This document shows, piece by piece, positions 5,957 through 13,510 of a stretch of 16,662 bases of DNA. The stretch is taken from assembly GCF_000208925.1 (NCBI RefSeq), contig NW_001915176.1:1-16662 (forward strand). Direction: 5' to 3'. How positions within the stretch are numbered: the stretch's first letter is position 1; each line of letters opens with the position of its first letter. Position numbers and translations under genes: made by a program. The DNA comes from Entamoeba histolytica HM-1:IMSS (Eukaryota; Evosea; Mastigamoebida; Endamoebidae). Under the pieces are notes generated by a model. The model searched no databases. It was not told where the DNA came from and saw nothing but the letters and a program-made list of their open reading frames with translations.

Positions 5957-8425
5957 CTTTTTATCTTTCACCATTGATACTTTTGTTATTTTTCTCGGTT
6001 TCACTGTTTTATCCTTCTTCAATGCATCTTCCCATGCATGTTTATTGATACGTTCCATAGTACGTTTTAGTATTAAATTGTTTCTTTTCGATGCACTCAC
6101 ACGCTTTTCATATTGTCCAATTTCATCGGCCTCAATCATGTTATACACGCCTCTGGGAATAGATTCAGTAATATGCCCATTAATATCAACAACTTCTCTT
6201 TCATTTTCTGGATTATCATAATATTTCTTTACTCGTTCTTTTATTCTTCTTCTAGCTTCTTTGTACCACTTCTCATAATCATATTCATTATAAGATGAAC
6301 GCATCAAATCATTTGTCTTCTGTCTATAATCTGAAGCAATGGGAATAGCATCATATTTAGGTTCAATTTTATGTCTACCCATTATTTCATATCCACGATT
6401 TCTTTCTCTCGGTGTAAATGTTTCATCTCCACGTTTGTCAAATCCGGAATTTGAATCAGAAGAAATATCATCTCTTATCATTCTTTTTCTGGGTTGTATT
6501 ACACTCTCAGAAACATAAGAATCTGCACCACCACGTACGGAAAAACTCTGAGCATATTCAACAAAATCATTAATATTTATACCATTTCGTTCAGCTAATT
6601 TATTTGCAATAATCTTAGCACCCGCATTTCTATTATCATTCCAAGAACCTCGTAATTTATCAAAATCATGAGAAGCAACATCCAATTTATAACGAATTTC
6701 ATCAACATTAGACTTATCATCCATAATACCACTCAAAACCATCATCATACTTTCGTGGAAATTTTGCATATCATTAACAGGAACAACATATTCAGCATTA
6801 AAAGACTGAGCAATATTTTCAAATTGTTTCATAATTGCATTAACATTACTTATTACATCTTTATATTGTGCACCTCGAACTTCGTTATCTTTTATATACT
6901 TATTAACATCTTTAAAACGAGAAATTAATAATTGGCGAGTATTTTCAAATGCCTTTTTACTCTGTCTCATATCCGGATCATCACTATAAAATTGTTCTTC
7001 TCCTGCATTTATTATTTGTCCCCTCTTTTTATATGAATTCATATCGTTTTGTATACTATTCACCAAACTTATTACACGAGTAATTTCTTCCGTTTTACCA
7101 CTACCAATTTTATGTATTGATGAATTAAGAGCTTTCACTTCACTCTCAAGTATTCTCATTCTTCTAGTGAAATTAGCGGGTTCTCTTTCTTCCAATAAAT
7201 CTTTAAGTAAATCATTTAATGGTATTTTCATATGTTCAGGTAATCTATTAACAACATCAAAAACATTTTTCCATTCTTCTGATTTCTTTTCTAATTTATC
7301 AAGACGTTCTGTATATAAATTGACCTTATCTGTAACAGCATCGAGTTGTTTCAATGAAAATCGGTTCTGTTCAGCAAGTCTTGAATCAATATCCTTAATA
7401 ATTCCTTCTTGTTTCTTTACATAATCATTAATTTGTCCTAATAAAGCATTTACATCATTTCGATTATATGTATTAGGTAATGTCTGATCAAACCACTTAG
7501 CAGCATCATTAACATCCAATTTAGTCCTATAAAGTAATTGTATTTCTTTTTGAAGTTGGTTTTTATATAATTCCAAATCTGCTCTAACAGCATTTAAATT
7601 CTCTGGACTTATTGTATTCAAATGTCTAAATTGAGAATTTAAATCATCATATTGTTTAGAAAATACCATTCCCATATTCCGATAAGCATTAGATAGATTC
7701 TGTAATTCATTCTCAAAAGCAGGATATTTATCAATTAATCCTCTCATGACATTAACTCGTTCTTCGATATTTTGTAATCTGGAACCTTGTTTTTCAATTA
7801 GAGGTTCATAGAAATCTCTGAAAGCATTTAACTCTGCACGAGTAACAAATATCTCATTATTCCTTTCAATTTGAGATACACGACGTTTCAATACCGAATT
7901 TTGTTCCGTGAGATCCCTTATTTGAGTACGAACATTACGAGGAACAAAATCACCAAATTGTAATTTTAATTCATTGATCTTATTCACATTTTCATTTATC
8001 AATTCTCTATTTTCACGAACCAAATCTTCAACTGTAACAAATCGTTCAGCATTTTGTTTATATTTTTTAATTGCAGACTCTAAACGTTCAATATGATGAA
8101 CATTTTTAAGATTATCCTGTTGAGCACGTAGAATAGCTCTATACAGACTTTTATTATCATCATCAATCTTTTTCTGTCGTTTATTATTCTCTTTATAAAA
8201 ACTACCTTCTTCACCTAATCGTTTATCTAATTCCCTACTAACTATATTTTGAAGAGATTCATCTGGAAGTGGTGGATTATAAGGTCTTCCACCAAATTGA
8301 TAAAACTGTTGTTCATTATCAATGGGTTGTTTATCATATTGTCTGGAAACATACTTTCCAGCACTATTATAATAACGGTTATTTCGTTTGTTATAACTAT
8401 ATTGTCTTCTCCTTCGTCTCCACAT
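5951..8425 (-). CDS. Large Arg-rich coiled-coil structural protein candidate
   Basis: 824 aa from the first ATG (8423-8425); the codon before it is TTG, so I do not start earlier. The N-terminus is a basic run (MWRRRRRQYSYNKRNN) like the nucleic-acid-binding arms of CRESS capsid proteins. There is a Pro-rich patch near residues 50-56. Long heptad-rich coiled coil covers about residues 60-460 with breaks (e.g. KRRVSQIERNNEIFVTRAEL), with shorter helices to about 620. A Gly-Gly then Ser/Arg-rich linker lies around 640-690, and the C-terminus is very basic. No enzymatic motif was recognised. It is the last gene of the minus-strand structural cluster, 26 bp after capsid 2. A core, genome-condensing or scaffold protein is plausible. 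It has no counterpart I know in small CRESS viruses. Confidence is high for the gene and low for the role. Confidence 0.85.
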   Translation of the reverse strand: MWRRRRRQYSYNKRNNRYYNSAGKYVSRQYDKQPIDNEQQFYQFGGRPYNPPLPDESLQNIVSRELDKRLGEEGSFYKENNKRQKKIDDDNKSLYRAILRAQQDNLKNVHHIERLESAIKKYKQNAERFVTVEDLVRENRELINENVNKINELKLQFGDFVPRNVRTQIRDLTEQNSVLKRRVSQIERNNEIFVTRAELNAFRDFYEPLIEKQGSRLQNIEERVNVMRGLIDKYPAFENELQNLSNAYRNMGMVFSKQYDDLNSQFRHLNTISPENLNAVRADLELYKNQLQKEIQLLYRTKLDVNDAAKWFDQTLPNTYNRNDVNALLGQINDYVKKQEGIIKDIDSRLAEQNRFSLKQLDAVTDKVNLYTERLDKLEKKSEEWKNVFDVVNRLPEHMKIPLNDLLKDLLEEREPANFTRRMRILESEVKALNSSIHKIGSGKTEEITRVISLVNSIQNDMNSYKKRGQIINAGEEQFYSDDPDMRQSKKAFENTRQLLISRFKDVNKYIKDNEVRGAQYKDVISNVNAIMKQFENIAQSFNAEYVVPVNDMQNFHESMMMVLSGIMDDKSNVDEIRYKLDVASHDFDKLRGSWNDNRNAGAKIIANKLAERNGININDFVEYAQSFSVRGGADSYVSESVIQPRKRMIRDDISSDSNSGFDKRGDETFTPRERNRGYEIMGRHKIEPKYDAIPIASDYRQKTNDLMRSSYNEYDYEKWYKEARRRIKERVKKYYDNPENEREVVDINGHITESIPRGVYNMIEADEIGQYEKRVSASKRNNLILKRTMERINKHAWEDALKKDKTVKPRKITKVSMVKDKKK

Positions 8426-8450
8426 CAAATAACCAAATAAAGTTCAATAA

Positions 8451-8460
8451 TCAATTAGAG
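8451..8460 (-). promoter_or_regulatory. Candidate late motif before the 824-aa gene
   Basis: On the minus strand, CTCTAATTGA lies 25-35 bp before the ATG and overlaps the capsid 2 stop codon. A related (T)TAATTGA box precedes capsid 2 and the 354-aa fibre gene, suggesting each structural gene has its own small promoter despite the tight packing. Confidence 0.35.
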
Positions 8461-9408
8461 ATTAACATTATGTTCTGGCAATCCATCATTTGGTATTACC
8501 AACCCACCGTTAGAATATGCATTGTTAGCATTATCATAAACAGTCTCAGGATTAATTGATGGAGCAAATCCATTAGCAATAGCTCCAACTAAAATATACG
8601 GAGGTTGAGCATTAGGAATATTACTAGGTACAACAAGTCCATTATTATTACGAGCATAACCAATAAACCCGGCATAAGGTTTGAATGAATTTTCATCAGT
8701 AACAAGTACTTTTCTCAAACCTCTCAATGTAACATCAAATTGCCAATGAATAGTAAGAGTACAAGCATTGGCAACATTAACAGCTTGAGGAGTTTTTATA
8801 GCGATAAGTAATTGAGGATTCCATGCACTATACATATTATCCATACTAAGTACATCTCTAGTATTAGTTGTTGGTAAATACATAGACTTTTCCATCATAG
8901 ATGCTGCATCTAATTGTCTCACTACTCCCCATCTACTACCATAATACAATGTCTTTTCATTTGCACTAGAATAAGAAGAAACAGAAGAATAAGCAGGTAA
9001 TTGGAAATATCTCGTATTATTAATAACAGCAGTATTAATTCTAACACCATTACGATCCCATGCCGTACATATAGAAGGGAATGTCGCACTATTTAACAAC
9101 TGATTTCCAATGAATGTCATTTCCATGGATGCTCTGACAGCATTTAACTTGAATTGATCATACATTCCCATATAATTATGAAAATATTGTGTAGAAGTCA
9201 TCAAAGCAGTGACATTCCTCAACATTGTACCTTCATTTGCACCAACCGGAACATTAATAGAAACATCCTCTTGCATACTAATAACTACATTAGTACTATC
9301 TCGTTGCTGCATAGCACTCGCGAAATTACCAAATGCCTGCCGCTTCAAAGTTGTACGTTTTTTATAACCTCTTCTTGGATAATTACGTCTACTAACACGT
9401 CGTTGCAT
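8455..9408 (-). CDS. Capsid protein 2 (CRESS-type jelly-roll candidate)
   Basis: 317 aa from the first ATG (9406-9408); the open frame extends upstream only through a TTG codon. The N-terminal ~25 residues are strongly basic (RRVSRRNYPRRGYKKR), typical of ssDNA-virus capsid arms that bind the genome and enter the nucleus. Then come strand-rich segments with CRESS-capsid hallmarks: MYDQFKLNAVRASMEM (82-97), TAWDRNG (115-121) and WQFDVTLRGLR (222-232) near the expected end of the jelly roll. A Gly/Asn/Pro-rich tail of ~70 residues follows. The size is close to ordinary CRESS capsids. It is the third open frame of the minus-strand cluster. It is probably a shell-forming protein; whether it or the 447-aa protein is the major one is unknown. 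Confidence 0.8.
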   Translation of the reverse strand: MQRRVSRRNYPRRGYKKRTTLKRQAFGNFASAMQQRDSTNVVISMQEDVSINVPVGANEGTMLRNVTALMTSTQYFHNYMGMYDQFKLNAVRASMEMTFIGNQLLNSATFPSICTAWDRNGVRINTAVINNTRYFQLPAYSSVSSYSSANEKTLYYGSRWGVVRQLDAASMMEKSMYLPTTNTRDVLSMDNMYSAWNPQLLIAIKTPQAVNVANACTLTIHWQFDVTLRGLRKVLVTDENSFKPYAGFIGYARNNNGLVVPSNIPNAQPPYILVGAIANGFAPSINPETVYDNANNAYSNGGLVIPNDGLPEHNVNL

Positions 9409-9428
9409 CAAATGATTGAAAACAAGAT

Positions 9429-9441
9429 TCAATTAAAAGTT
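9429..9441 (-). promoter_or_regulatory. Candidate late motif before capsid 2
   Basis: Minus-strand AACTTTTAATTGA, 20-33 bp before the capsid 2 ATG. The same 13 nt is found on the plus strand at 11842-11854, before the 354-aa fibre gene. Two exact copies in front of two structural genes suggest a promoter element. Confidence 0.5.
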
Positions 9442-9831
9442 CTAATTAAAGAGTGATATAGTCTTTGAAAGTAATGAAGTAACATTACCGCAAAAATCGA
9501 CAACTTTATCACCTGCGACTTTCCTCAACCCACCAATTAAGACAGATTCCAAAGCATCTCGACCAGCACTCAAATACGTATTATTATCAATAAACTCCAT
9601 ACCTTCAGAAATACCAGTATAAGCATATCCTACCAACACTTTAGCGGTATTATAACCAGGTACAGCATCAGAAATGACACTTTCAACTAATGGACCAATT
9701 ACATTCTTAACTCCCTTTTTAACCATATTACATGCATAAGAAGTAATACCCGTTCCTTCAGCAAGAGAGCCAAGAGTCAAGAAAGTATCAACTGGAATGT
9801 TTTCAACACCATATCGTTTCAATGCATCCGT
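9442..9831 (-). CDS. In-frame extension of capsid 1 beyond a single TAG
   Basis: This open frame of 129 codons plus a TAG stop lies in the same frame as the 447-aa capsid gene, directly after its TAG stop. No ATG exists in the first ~36 codons: the nearest upstream candidate is TTG (9820-9822), and the first ATG is 32 codons further in. The sequence is protein-like from its start (ENIPVDTFLTLGSLAEGTG), Gly/Ala/Val-rich and moderately hydrophobic, with possible amphipathic helices (KNVIGPLVESVISDAVPG). No family was recognised. Options are stop-codon readthrough giving a minor C-terminally extended capsid protein, non-AUG start, a shorter product from the internal Met, or a sequencing error or nonsense mutation in one long gene. 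Similar extensions often mediate entry or genome release in other viruses, but nothing here proves that. Confidence 0.55.
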   Translation of the reverse strand, partial: TDALKRYGVENIPVDTFLTLGSLAEGTGITSYACNMVKKGVKNVIGPLVESVISDAVPGYNTAKVLVGYAYTGISEGMEFIDNNTYLSAGRDALESVLIGGLRKVAGDKVVDFCGNVTSLLSKTISLFN

Positions 9832-9834
9832 CTA
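9832..9834 (-). other. Single TAG between two in-frame open frames
   Basis: The codons around it are GAG TCA TAG ACG GAT. TAG is a stop elsewhere (the end of the extension at 9442-9444), and no in-frame TAG occurs in the other long genes, so codon reassignment is unlikely. The context does not match the well-known leaky signals (TAG-CARYYA, TAG followed by G plus a pseudoknot). Confidence 0.6.
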
Positions 9835-11175
9835 TGACTCTCCATCACCACGTTCAATAACAAACCCACTAACACCATCCTGAACAAATTGTCCTAAACC
9901 ATTTAACGAAATTACACTGTCATGAGATGCAACCTCACCAGTCGTTGGATTTCTCCAAGATGACTGACAACGAACAAAATTATATGCTTCAACAATCTCA
10001 AGAGGAGATGAACGCAATTGCTTAAATCTCACTGTAATATACCCCATAATTTTCATAATATATGAACCATCAGTCTCAACAGTGGTATTGTCTGCAAGTG
10101 CCTGTTTATATGCCTCCTCAAAAACTCCAGCATCTGCTCCCTCAAATCCTCCAACTACAATCCCTCGTCTAACATGGACTTTTATTTTCACATTATCGAG
10201 AATAACATCCTGTAAATCGACATTGGCATTACTTAAAATAATTTCCTCTTCCTCTTGTGGTATTCCTTGATTACTAGTCCATGAAATACCACCATCATCA
10301 ATAAAAGAAAGAGCATCTGTAATATCACCAGCACCAGTAGGAAGAGTAGCTTTAGCACCATACATAATAAAAGGGAAAAAACGTCCATTTTGATTCTCTG
10401 GAATAAATTTATATAACTTTCCTGCCATCATAGTAGGTGTTGTCATCATTTTTTCACTAGAAGACACACCAGCAACATCAAGTGATAGATGTAAACTAGC
10501 ACCAGGCAACTTGCTCTGATATATAAAAGAAGAATAAGAAGAAAGAACATCAAAACTAGGTTCTACATATGAAACACCAGTAGGACTTGGAGTAAAAAAA
10601 CCAGGAGGAACAGTACGACGACTAGCTAAACCATAAACAGTTGGAAAACTGAGCACCTGTGTGGCAATTACTGCTCCATTTGCACTGGTTTCTGGTTTTC
10701 CAATATAAAAATTCGTATTATAATAAATAATAAAATCTCCAGCTCTTCTGTCAGAGAAAAATTCCTTATTAATATCAGCTAATAATTCAGCCGCAGTAAT
10801 ATCCCTCCAATTTGTTCCATTATCTGTACTTACTTGAAGTGAAAGACTCTTTATAAAACATACTTTGAAATTCATTAATGTAGATACTCCTTTACTAACA
10901 TCACCACAAATATGAACATCCATAATTTTAAATTGATCAAAACAATCACACATTTCTATAAATTGTCTAGAACCAGCAAGCATGGATAAAATCGAAATGG
11001 TGTGAACATCACTGTAATCTCTTCCCCCATTATGTCTCATTGCACCTTTCCATTCAGTTGACACTGGAATAGTAACAGTAAGCTCTTGTCTCTGATTACG
11101 TTTTGCAATATCGACATTGACTTTAGCTGGTCCATATTTCTTGTGTTTAAATGTTGAATTAGATGAAAAAGACAT
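9832..11175 (-). CDS. Capsid protein 1 (larger jelly-roll candidate)
   Basis: 447 aa starting at a real ATG (11173-11175). After a modest basic N-terminus (HKKYGPAKVNVDIAKRNQR) it is beta-rich. CFDQFKIMDVHICGDV (78-93) parallels the YDQFKLNAV element of capsid 2, and GYITVRFKQLRSS (378-390) parallels the WQFDVTLRGLR strand. Between them it is far longer than ordinary CRESS capsids, with inserted surface-loop-like Gly/Ser/Pro/Thr-rich stretches. This suggests an ancient duplication with loop growth, or two capsids acquired separately. It heads the minus-strand structural cluster and is divergent from the 208-aa fibre gene with only 40 bp between start codons. It ends in TAG with open frame beyond. 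Confidence 0.78.
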   Translation of the reverse strand: MSFSSNSTFKHKKYGPAKVNVDIAKRNQRQELTVTIPVSTEWKGAMRHNGGRDYSDVHTISILSMLAGSRQFIEMCDCFDQFKIMDVHICGDVSKGVSTLMNFKVCFIKSLSLQVSTDNGTNWRDITAAELLADINKEFFSDRRAGDFIIYYNTNFYIGKPETSANGAVIATQVLSFPTVYGLASRRTVPPGFFTPSPTGVSYVEPSFDVLSSYSSFIYQSKLPGASLHLSLDVAGVSSSEKMMTTPTMMAGKLYKFIPENQNGRFFPFIMYGAKATLPTGAGDITDALSFIDDGGISWTSNQGIPQEEEEIILSNANVDLQDVILDNVKIKVHVRRGIVVGGFEGADAGVFEEAYKQALADNTTVETDGSYIMKIMGYITVRFKQLRSSPLEIVEAYNFVRCQSSWRNPTTGEVASHDSVISLNGLGQFVQDGVSGFVIERGDGES

Positions 11176-11215
11176 AAACTGATATTACAAGATCCCAGAG
11201 AAACTGAGAATATCA
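11176..11215. promoter_or_regulatory. 40-bp divergent promoter between capsid 1 and fibre 1
   Basis: Only 40 bp separate two opposite start codons, so any promoter must overlap both genes or be very compact. TGATATT (11180-11186) and AATATCA (11209-11215) form a 7-bp inverted repeat ending at the fibre ATG. TGATATTAC (11180-11188) resembles CRESS nonanucleotides (consensus NANTATTAC) with one mismatch. A TATAAAA lies inside the fibre gene at about 11231-11237. The function is not certain. Confidence 0.4.
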
Positions 11216-11842
11216 ATGAACACGGAAGTGAGTATAAAAGACCTAATAAACACTTGTAATATCCTTCAAATGAATCAATACGACATTGTATTGGAAAAAG
11301 AAACAATAACTCTAAAAGATATACCAAGCTTACTTGTAATAAACAGAATAAAACTGACAGGAATTAATCCAGACAATGACGAAAAACAAATACAAATAAA
11401 TGAACAACCAACTAATCATAAAATCATAACATCTGAAAAGGGTAACACTCAAACATGGCAATCTCTAAACATTCCAACTTCAACTGTGACATTTCTAACA
11501 ATGGAAGATGACGATGAACATGAAATAATGATTACAGAAGGAAGTGGAATACTCTATGTAATAATGAGCTTCGACTTGAAAACACACACAATCCATTTCG
11601 GTGCATACGAAAATCAATGGTTCAATATCACACCTCAAAAAAACATAATAATATTTCCTTATAGATTAAATTATAATGATTCAACTAAACGTTTATTATT
11701 AACATTAGAAAGCGGGGGAAGAGAACAAAACTCGGACCAGCAATTCATTGAAATAGACTTGGAAATTAATGGAGGAATATCAGCAGTTTCTCCCGGTCTT
11801 TTTGATGAAATTTGGAATAAATACTTCAACAAGGAAGTTTAA
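11216..11842 (+). CDS. Fibre/spike-like protein 1 (short paralogue)
   Basis: 208 aa. Its N-terminus (MNTEVSIKDLINTCN, then ITLKDIPSL) aligns with that of the downstream 354-aa protein (METEINLTNLIKTCN, then IILTNIPDL), fixing the ATG at 11216. The C-terminal half also corresponds: TWQSLNIP (80-87) parallels SWSELNIP, followed by strand-rich sequence. The repeat shaft of the larger protein is missing, leaving anchor and head. There is no signal peptide or transmembrane segment. It opens the plus-strand late pair, divergent from capsid 1. A role as receptor-binding or vertex protein is inferred from the repeat type in its partner and its location. Confidence 0.72.
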   Translation: MNTEVSIKDLINTCNILQMNQYDIVLEKETITLKDIPSLLVINRIKLTGINPDNDEKQIQINEQPTNHKIITSEKGNTQTWQSLNIPTSTVTFLTMEDDDEHEIMITEGSGILYVIMSFDLKTHTIHFGAYENQWFNITPQKNIIIFPYRLNYNDSTKRLLLTLESGGREQNSDQQFIEIDLEINGGISAVSPGLFDEIWNKYFNKEV

Positions 11843-11854
11843 ACTTTTAATTGA
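11842..11854 (+). promoter_or_regulatory. Candidate late motif before fibre 2
   Basis: AACTTTTAATTGA starts at the end of the fibre 1 gene, 37-49 bp before the ATG at 11892. It is identical to the minus-strand copy before capsid 2 (9429-9441). Confidence 0.5.
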
Positions 11855-11891
11855 CTAATTATTCGATTCATCTCATTAAACATTATAACCA

Positions 11892-12956
11892 ATGGAAACA
11901 GAGATAAACCTAACAAACCTCATAAAAACATGCAATAAATCAAACCAAAATTCACTTGAAATAATTTATGAGAAAGAAAAAATTATTCTAACAAATATAC
12001 CAGATTTGGAAACAAAACAGTCAATAAATACTATAACTCTATCTTCTTATATAACACAGAATGGAAATTATACAATTCAAACACCAACTGATTATGATGG
12101 AATAAAAGAAGTAAACCTCAAAGTCGATGTACCTCCTAAAACAGAAGATATGTTAGTAAAATTGATAAACCAGAACGGTCAACAAACCTTCTTACCAGAA
12201 CCAAATCATACCTTCAGTCATGTTTCAATAACAACAGATGTCAACCCTCCTCTTCAAACACTGACATATACATTTACAAATAACGGAAATTACCTTCTTA
12301 AACCAGACGAAAATCATTACGGATTAAATGCCGTCAATGCATCAATAAATGTACAACCTGCACTACAAACAAAAGACATAACAATACAAGAAAACACGAC
12401 AACAACTTACACTCCGGATTCAAATTACTACGGGTTTTCAAAAATTACCATAACCACGAACATCCCAGAAGAAAAACATACATTCAATAAATTATATTAT
12501 TCAAATGGAACCACAACCTCTCCAATTAACTATCCTACTAACATAATAGACCTTCCTACAAACACAGAAGAAGCTAGTTGGTCAGAACTCAACATTCCTT
12601 ACTCTGAAGAAACAACACTCGTAAAATCTAGTCATACACTTAGACCGTTTTATATAACTCTACCAAGTTCTAAAAGCTGCCTTTCGTTAAAATTCGCAAA
12701 TAATGGGAAATTAGAACCCCGATTCATATTTGAAGGAGAAATCTTCTTAGCTGCGGGGGAAAAGGCATTACTTGTTCCAATACTCGTCGCTAATGCAATA
12801 AATTGGGGCAGCATATTCTTTATAGCATCGAACTCTGATGACGAAATGGCACAACAAGAAGATTCATTGAAAATAGCACTCAGAAAAGATACAGCAGCAT
12901 ATTCATATTTGCCAACTTCACTTTTCTCAAACCGCTGGAAAGCACTAGGTAATTAA
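11892..12956 (+). CDS. Fibre/spike-like protein 2 with four beta repeats
   Basis: 354 aa. The N-terminal ~45 residues match fibre 1 and may anchor it. Then come four ~36-residue repeats at about 47-82, 87-120, 121-156 and 157-193. They follow the pattern NGNYTIQTPTDYDGIKEVNL...VDVPP: an N-G-x-Y/T start, a Pro, an aromatic-rich turn (YDG, HYG, YYG), then alternating V/I strands closing with Pro. This pattern is known from phage tail-fibre-like and bacterial surface proteins, so its presence in a putative eukaryotic virus is notable. From about 228 (ASWSELNIP) a C-terminal globular domain shares its start with fibre 1. There is no signal peptide. It was probably formed by duplication of one fibre gene with gain or loss of the repeat shaft. 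A role in host recognition is inferred. Confidence 0.78.
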   Translation: METEINLTNLIKTCNKSNQNSLEIIYEKEKIILTNIPDLETKQSINTITLSSYITQNGNYTIQTPTDYDGIKEVNLKVDVPPKTEDMLVKLINQNGQQTFLPEPNHTFSHVSITTDVNPPLQTLTYTFTNNGNYLLKPDENHYGLNAVNASINVQPALQTKDITIQENTTTTYTPDSNYYGFSKITITTNIPEEKHTFNKLYYSNGTTTSPINYPTNIIDLPTNTEEASWSELNIPYSEETTLVKSSHTLRPFYITLPSSKSCLSLKFANNGKLEPRFIFEGEIFLAAGEKALLVPILVANAINWGSIFFIASNSDDEMAQQEDSLKIALRKDTAAYSYLPTSLFSNRWKALGN

Positions 12957-13136
12957 ATTCTTTTGTGAATAATTTAATGTTGTCATTTGTACAGGAAAAT
13001 AAGAGTGAAATAACAACCAAAGGGAAGTGCATGTAACGATTTCCTGATAACTGATAACATTAAATCGAGCAAAAGAAATCAATAAATTGTGTTATTCAAC
13101 ACACTTTAGTCAGAGAGTGTTTCATAAATAATTCAA
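12957..13136. other. Short gene-free spacer between fibre 2 and right ITR
   Basis: No open frame of note. It contains CTGATAACTGATAAC (a small direct repeat) near 13043 and a weak ACACT/AGTGT stem around a GTCAG near 13101-13120. It is much shorter than the corresponding left spacer (1015-1631). Confidence 0.4.
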
Positions 13137-13157
13137 CACTGACTTTTGAGGTTCAAA

Positions 13158-13256
13158 ATATATATATATATATTTATACTGACTATATATTTTTATTATA
13201 TTTTATAATATTTTTATTATAATTTTACTATAAATTTGGTCAGTGAGTCAGCTGAC
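13158..13256. promoter_or_regulatory. TA tract and GTCAGCTGAC cluster, right ITR
   Basis: A TA-dinucleotide tract (about 13158-13173) is followed by ACTGACT near 13178, GGTCAG near 13238 and the palindrome GTCAGCTGAC at 13247-13256. This mirrors the left arm (TA tract 972-994, palindrome 897-906) with small indels. Conservation of the GTCAGCTGAC palindrome despite divergence around it suggests a binding site. Confidence 0.5.
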
Positions 13257-13299
13257 CTTTCTATCTTTATTTTTTAGATTTTTTTGTTATCTATTCCAT

Positions 13300-13430
13300 A
13301 ATTCTATTTATATTTGATTACGTTTCAATACGTCATCATTCTATTTCTATAAATACATTTGAGTTGTTACCACGTCAAATCTATTTCTATAAATAATTAT
13401 TACGTATTTACACGTCATCATTCTATTTTT
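13300..13430. repeat. Mirror copy of the TGACGT ~40-bp repeats
   Basis: Reverse-complement partner of 700-830, with ACGTCA at 13412-13417, 13372-13377 and 13330-13335. It differs from the left copy at 13328 (the partner of 802). Orientation points towards the fibre-gene end of the coding region. Confidence 0.7.
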
Positions 13431-13456
13431 AGAACATTCATAATCATTTCATTTTG

Positions 13457-13510
13457 AAATATTAATAATTTGTGATTTTCTCCGGAGAAAATCACAAATT
13501 ATTAATATTT
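13457..13510. repeat. 54-bp perfect palindrome, right ITR
   Basis: Identical to the palindrome at 620-673, centred between 13483 and 13484. Because it is palindromic, it reads the same on both arms. Its exact conservation at the same distance from the repeat axis argues for a functional replication or resolution element. Confidence 0.85.

Noticed and set aside
6113..8559. Plus-strand frames opposite the 824-aa gene and the capsid genes
   Set aside because: Antisense shadows of well-supported minus-strand genes. Compositions are Ile/Phe/Ser-rich and inconsistent with real proteins.
9832..9834. TAG reassigned to an amino acid in this genome
   Set aside because: The 558-codon Rep, the 824-codon gene and the other long genes contain no in-frame TAG, and the extension itself ends in TAG. 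A reassigned code should show internal TAG codons.
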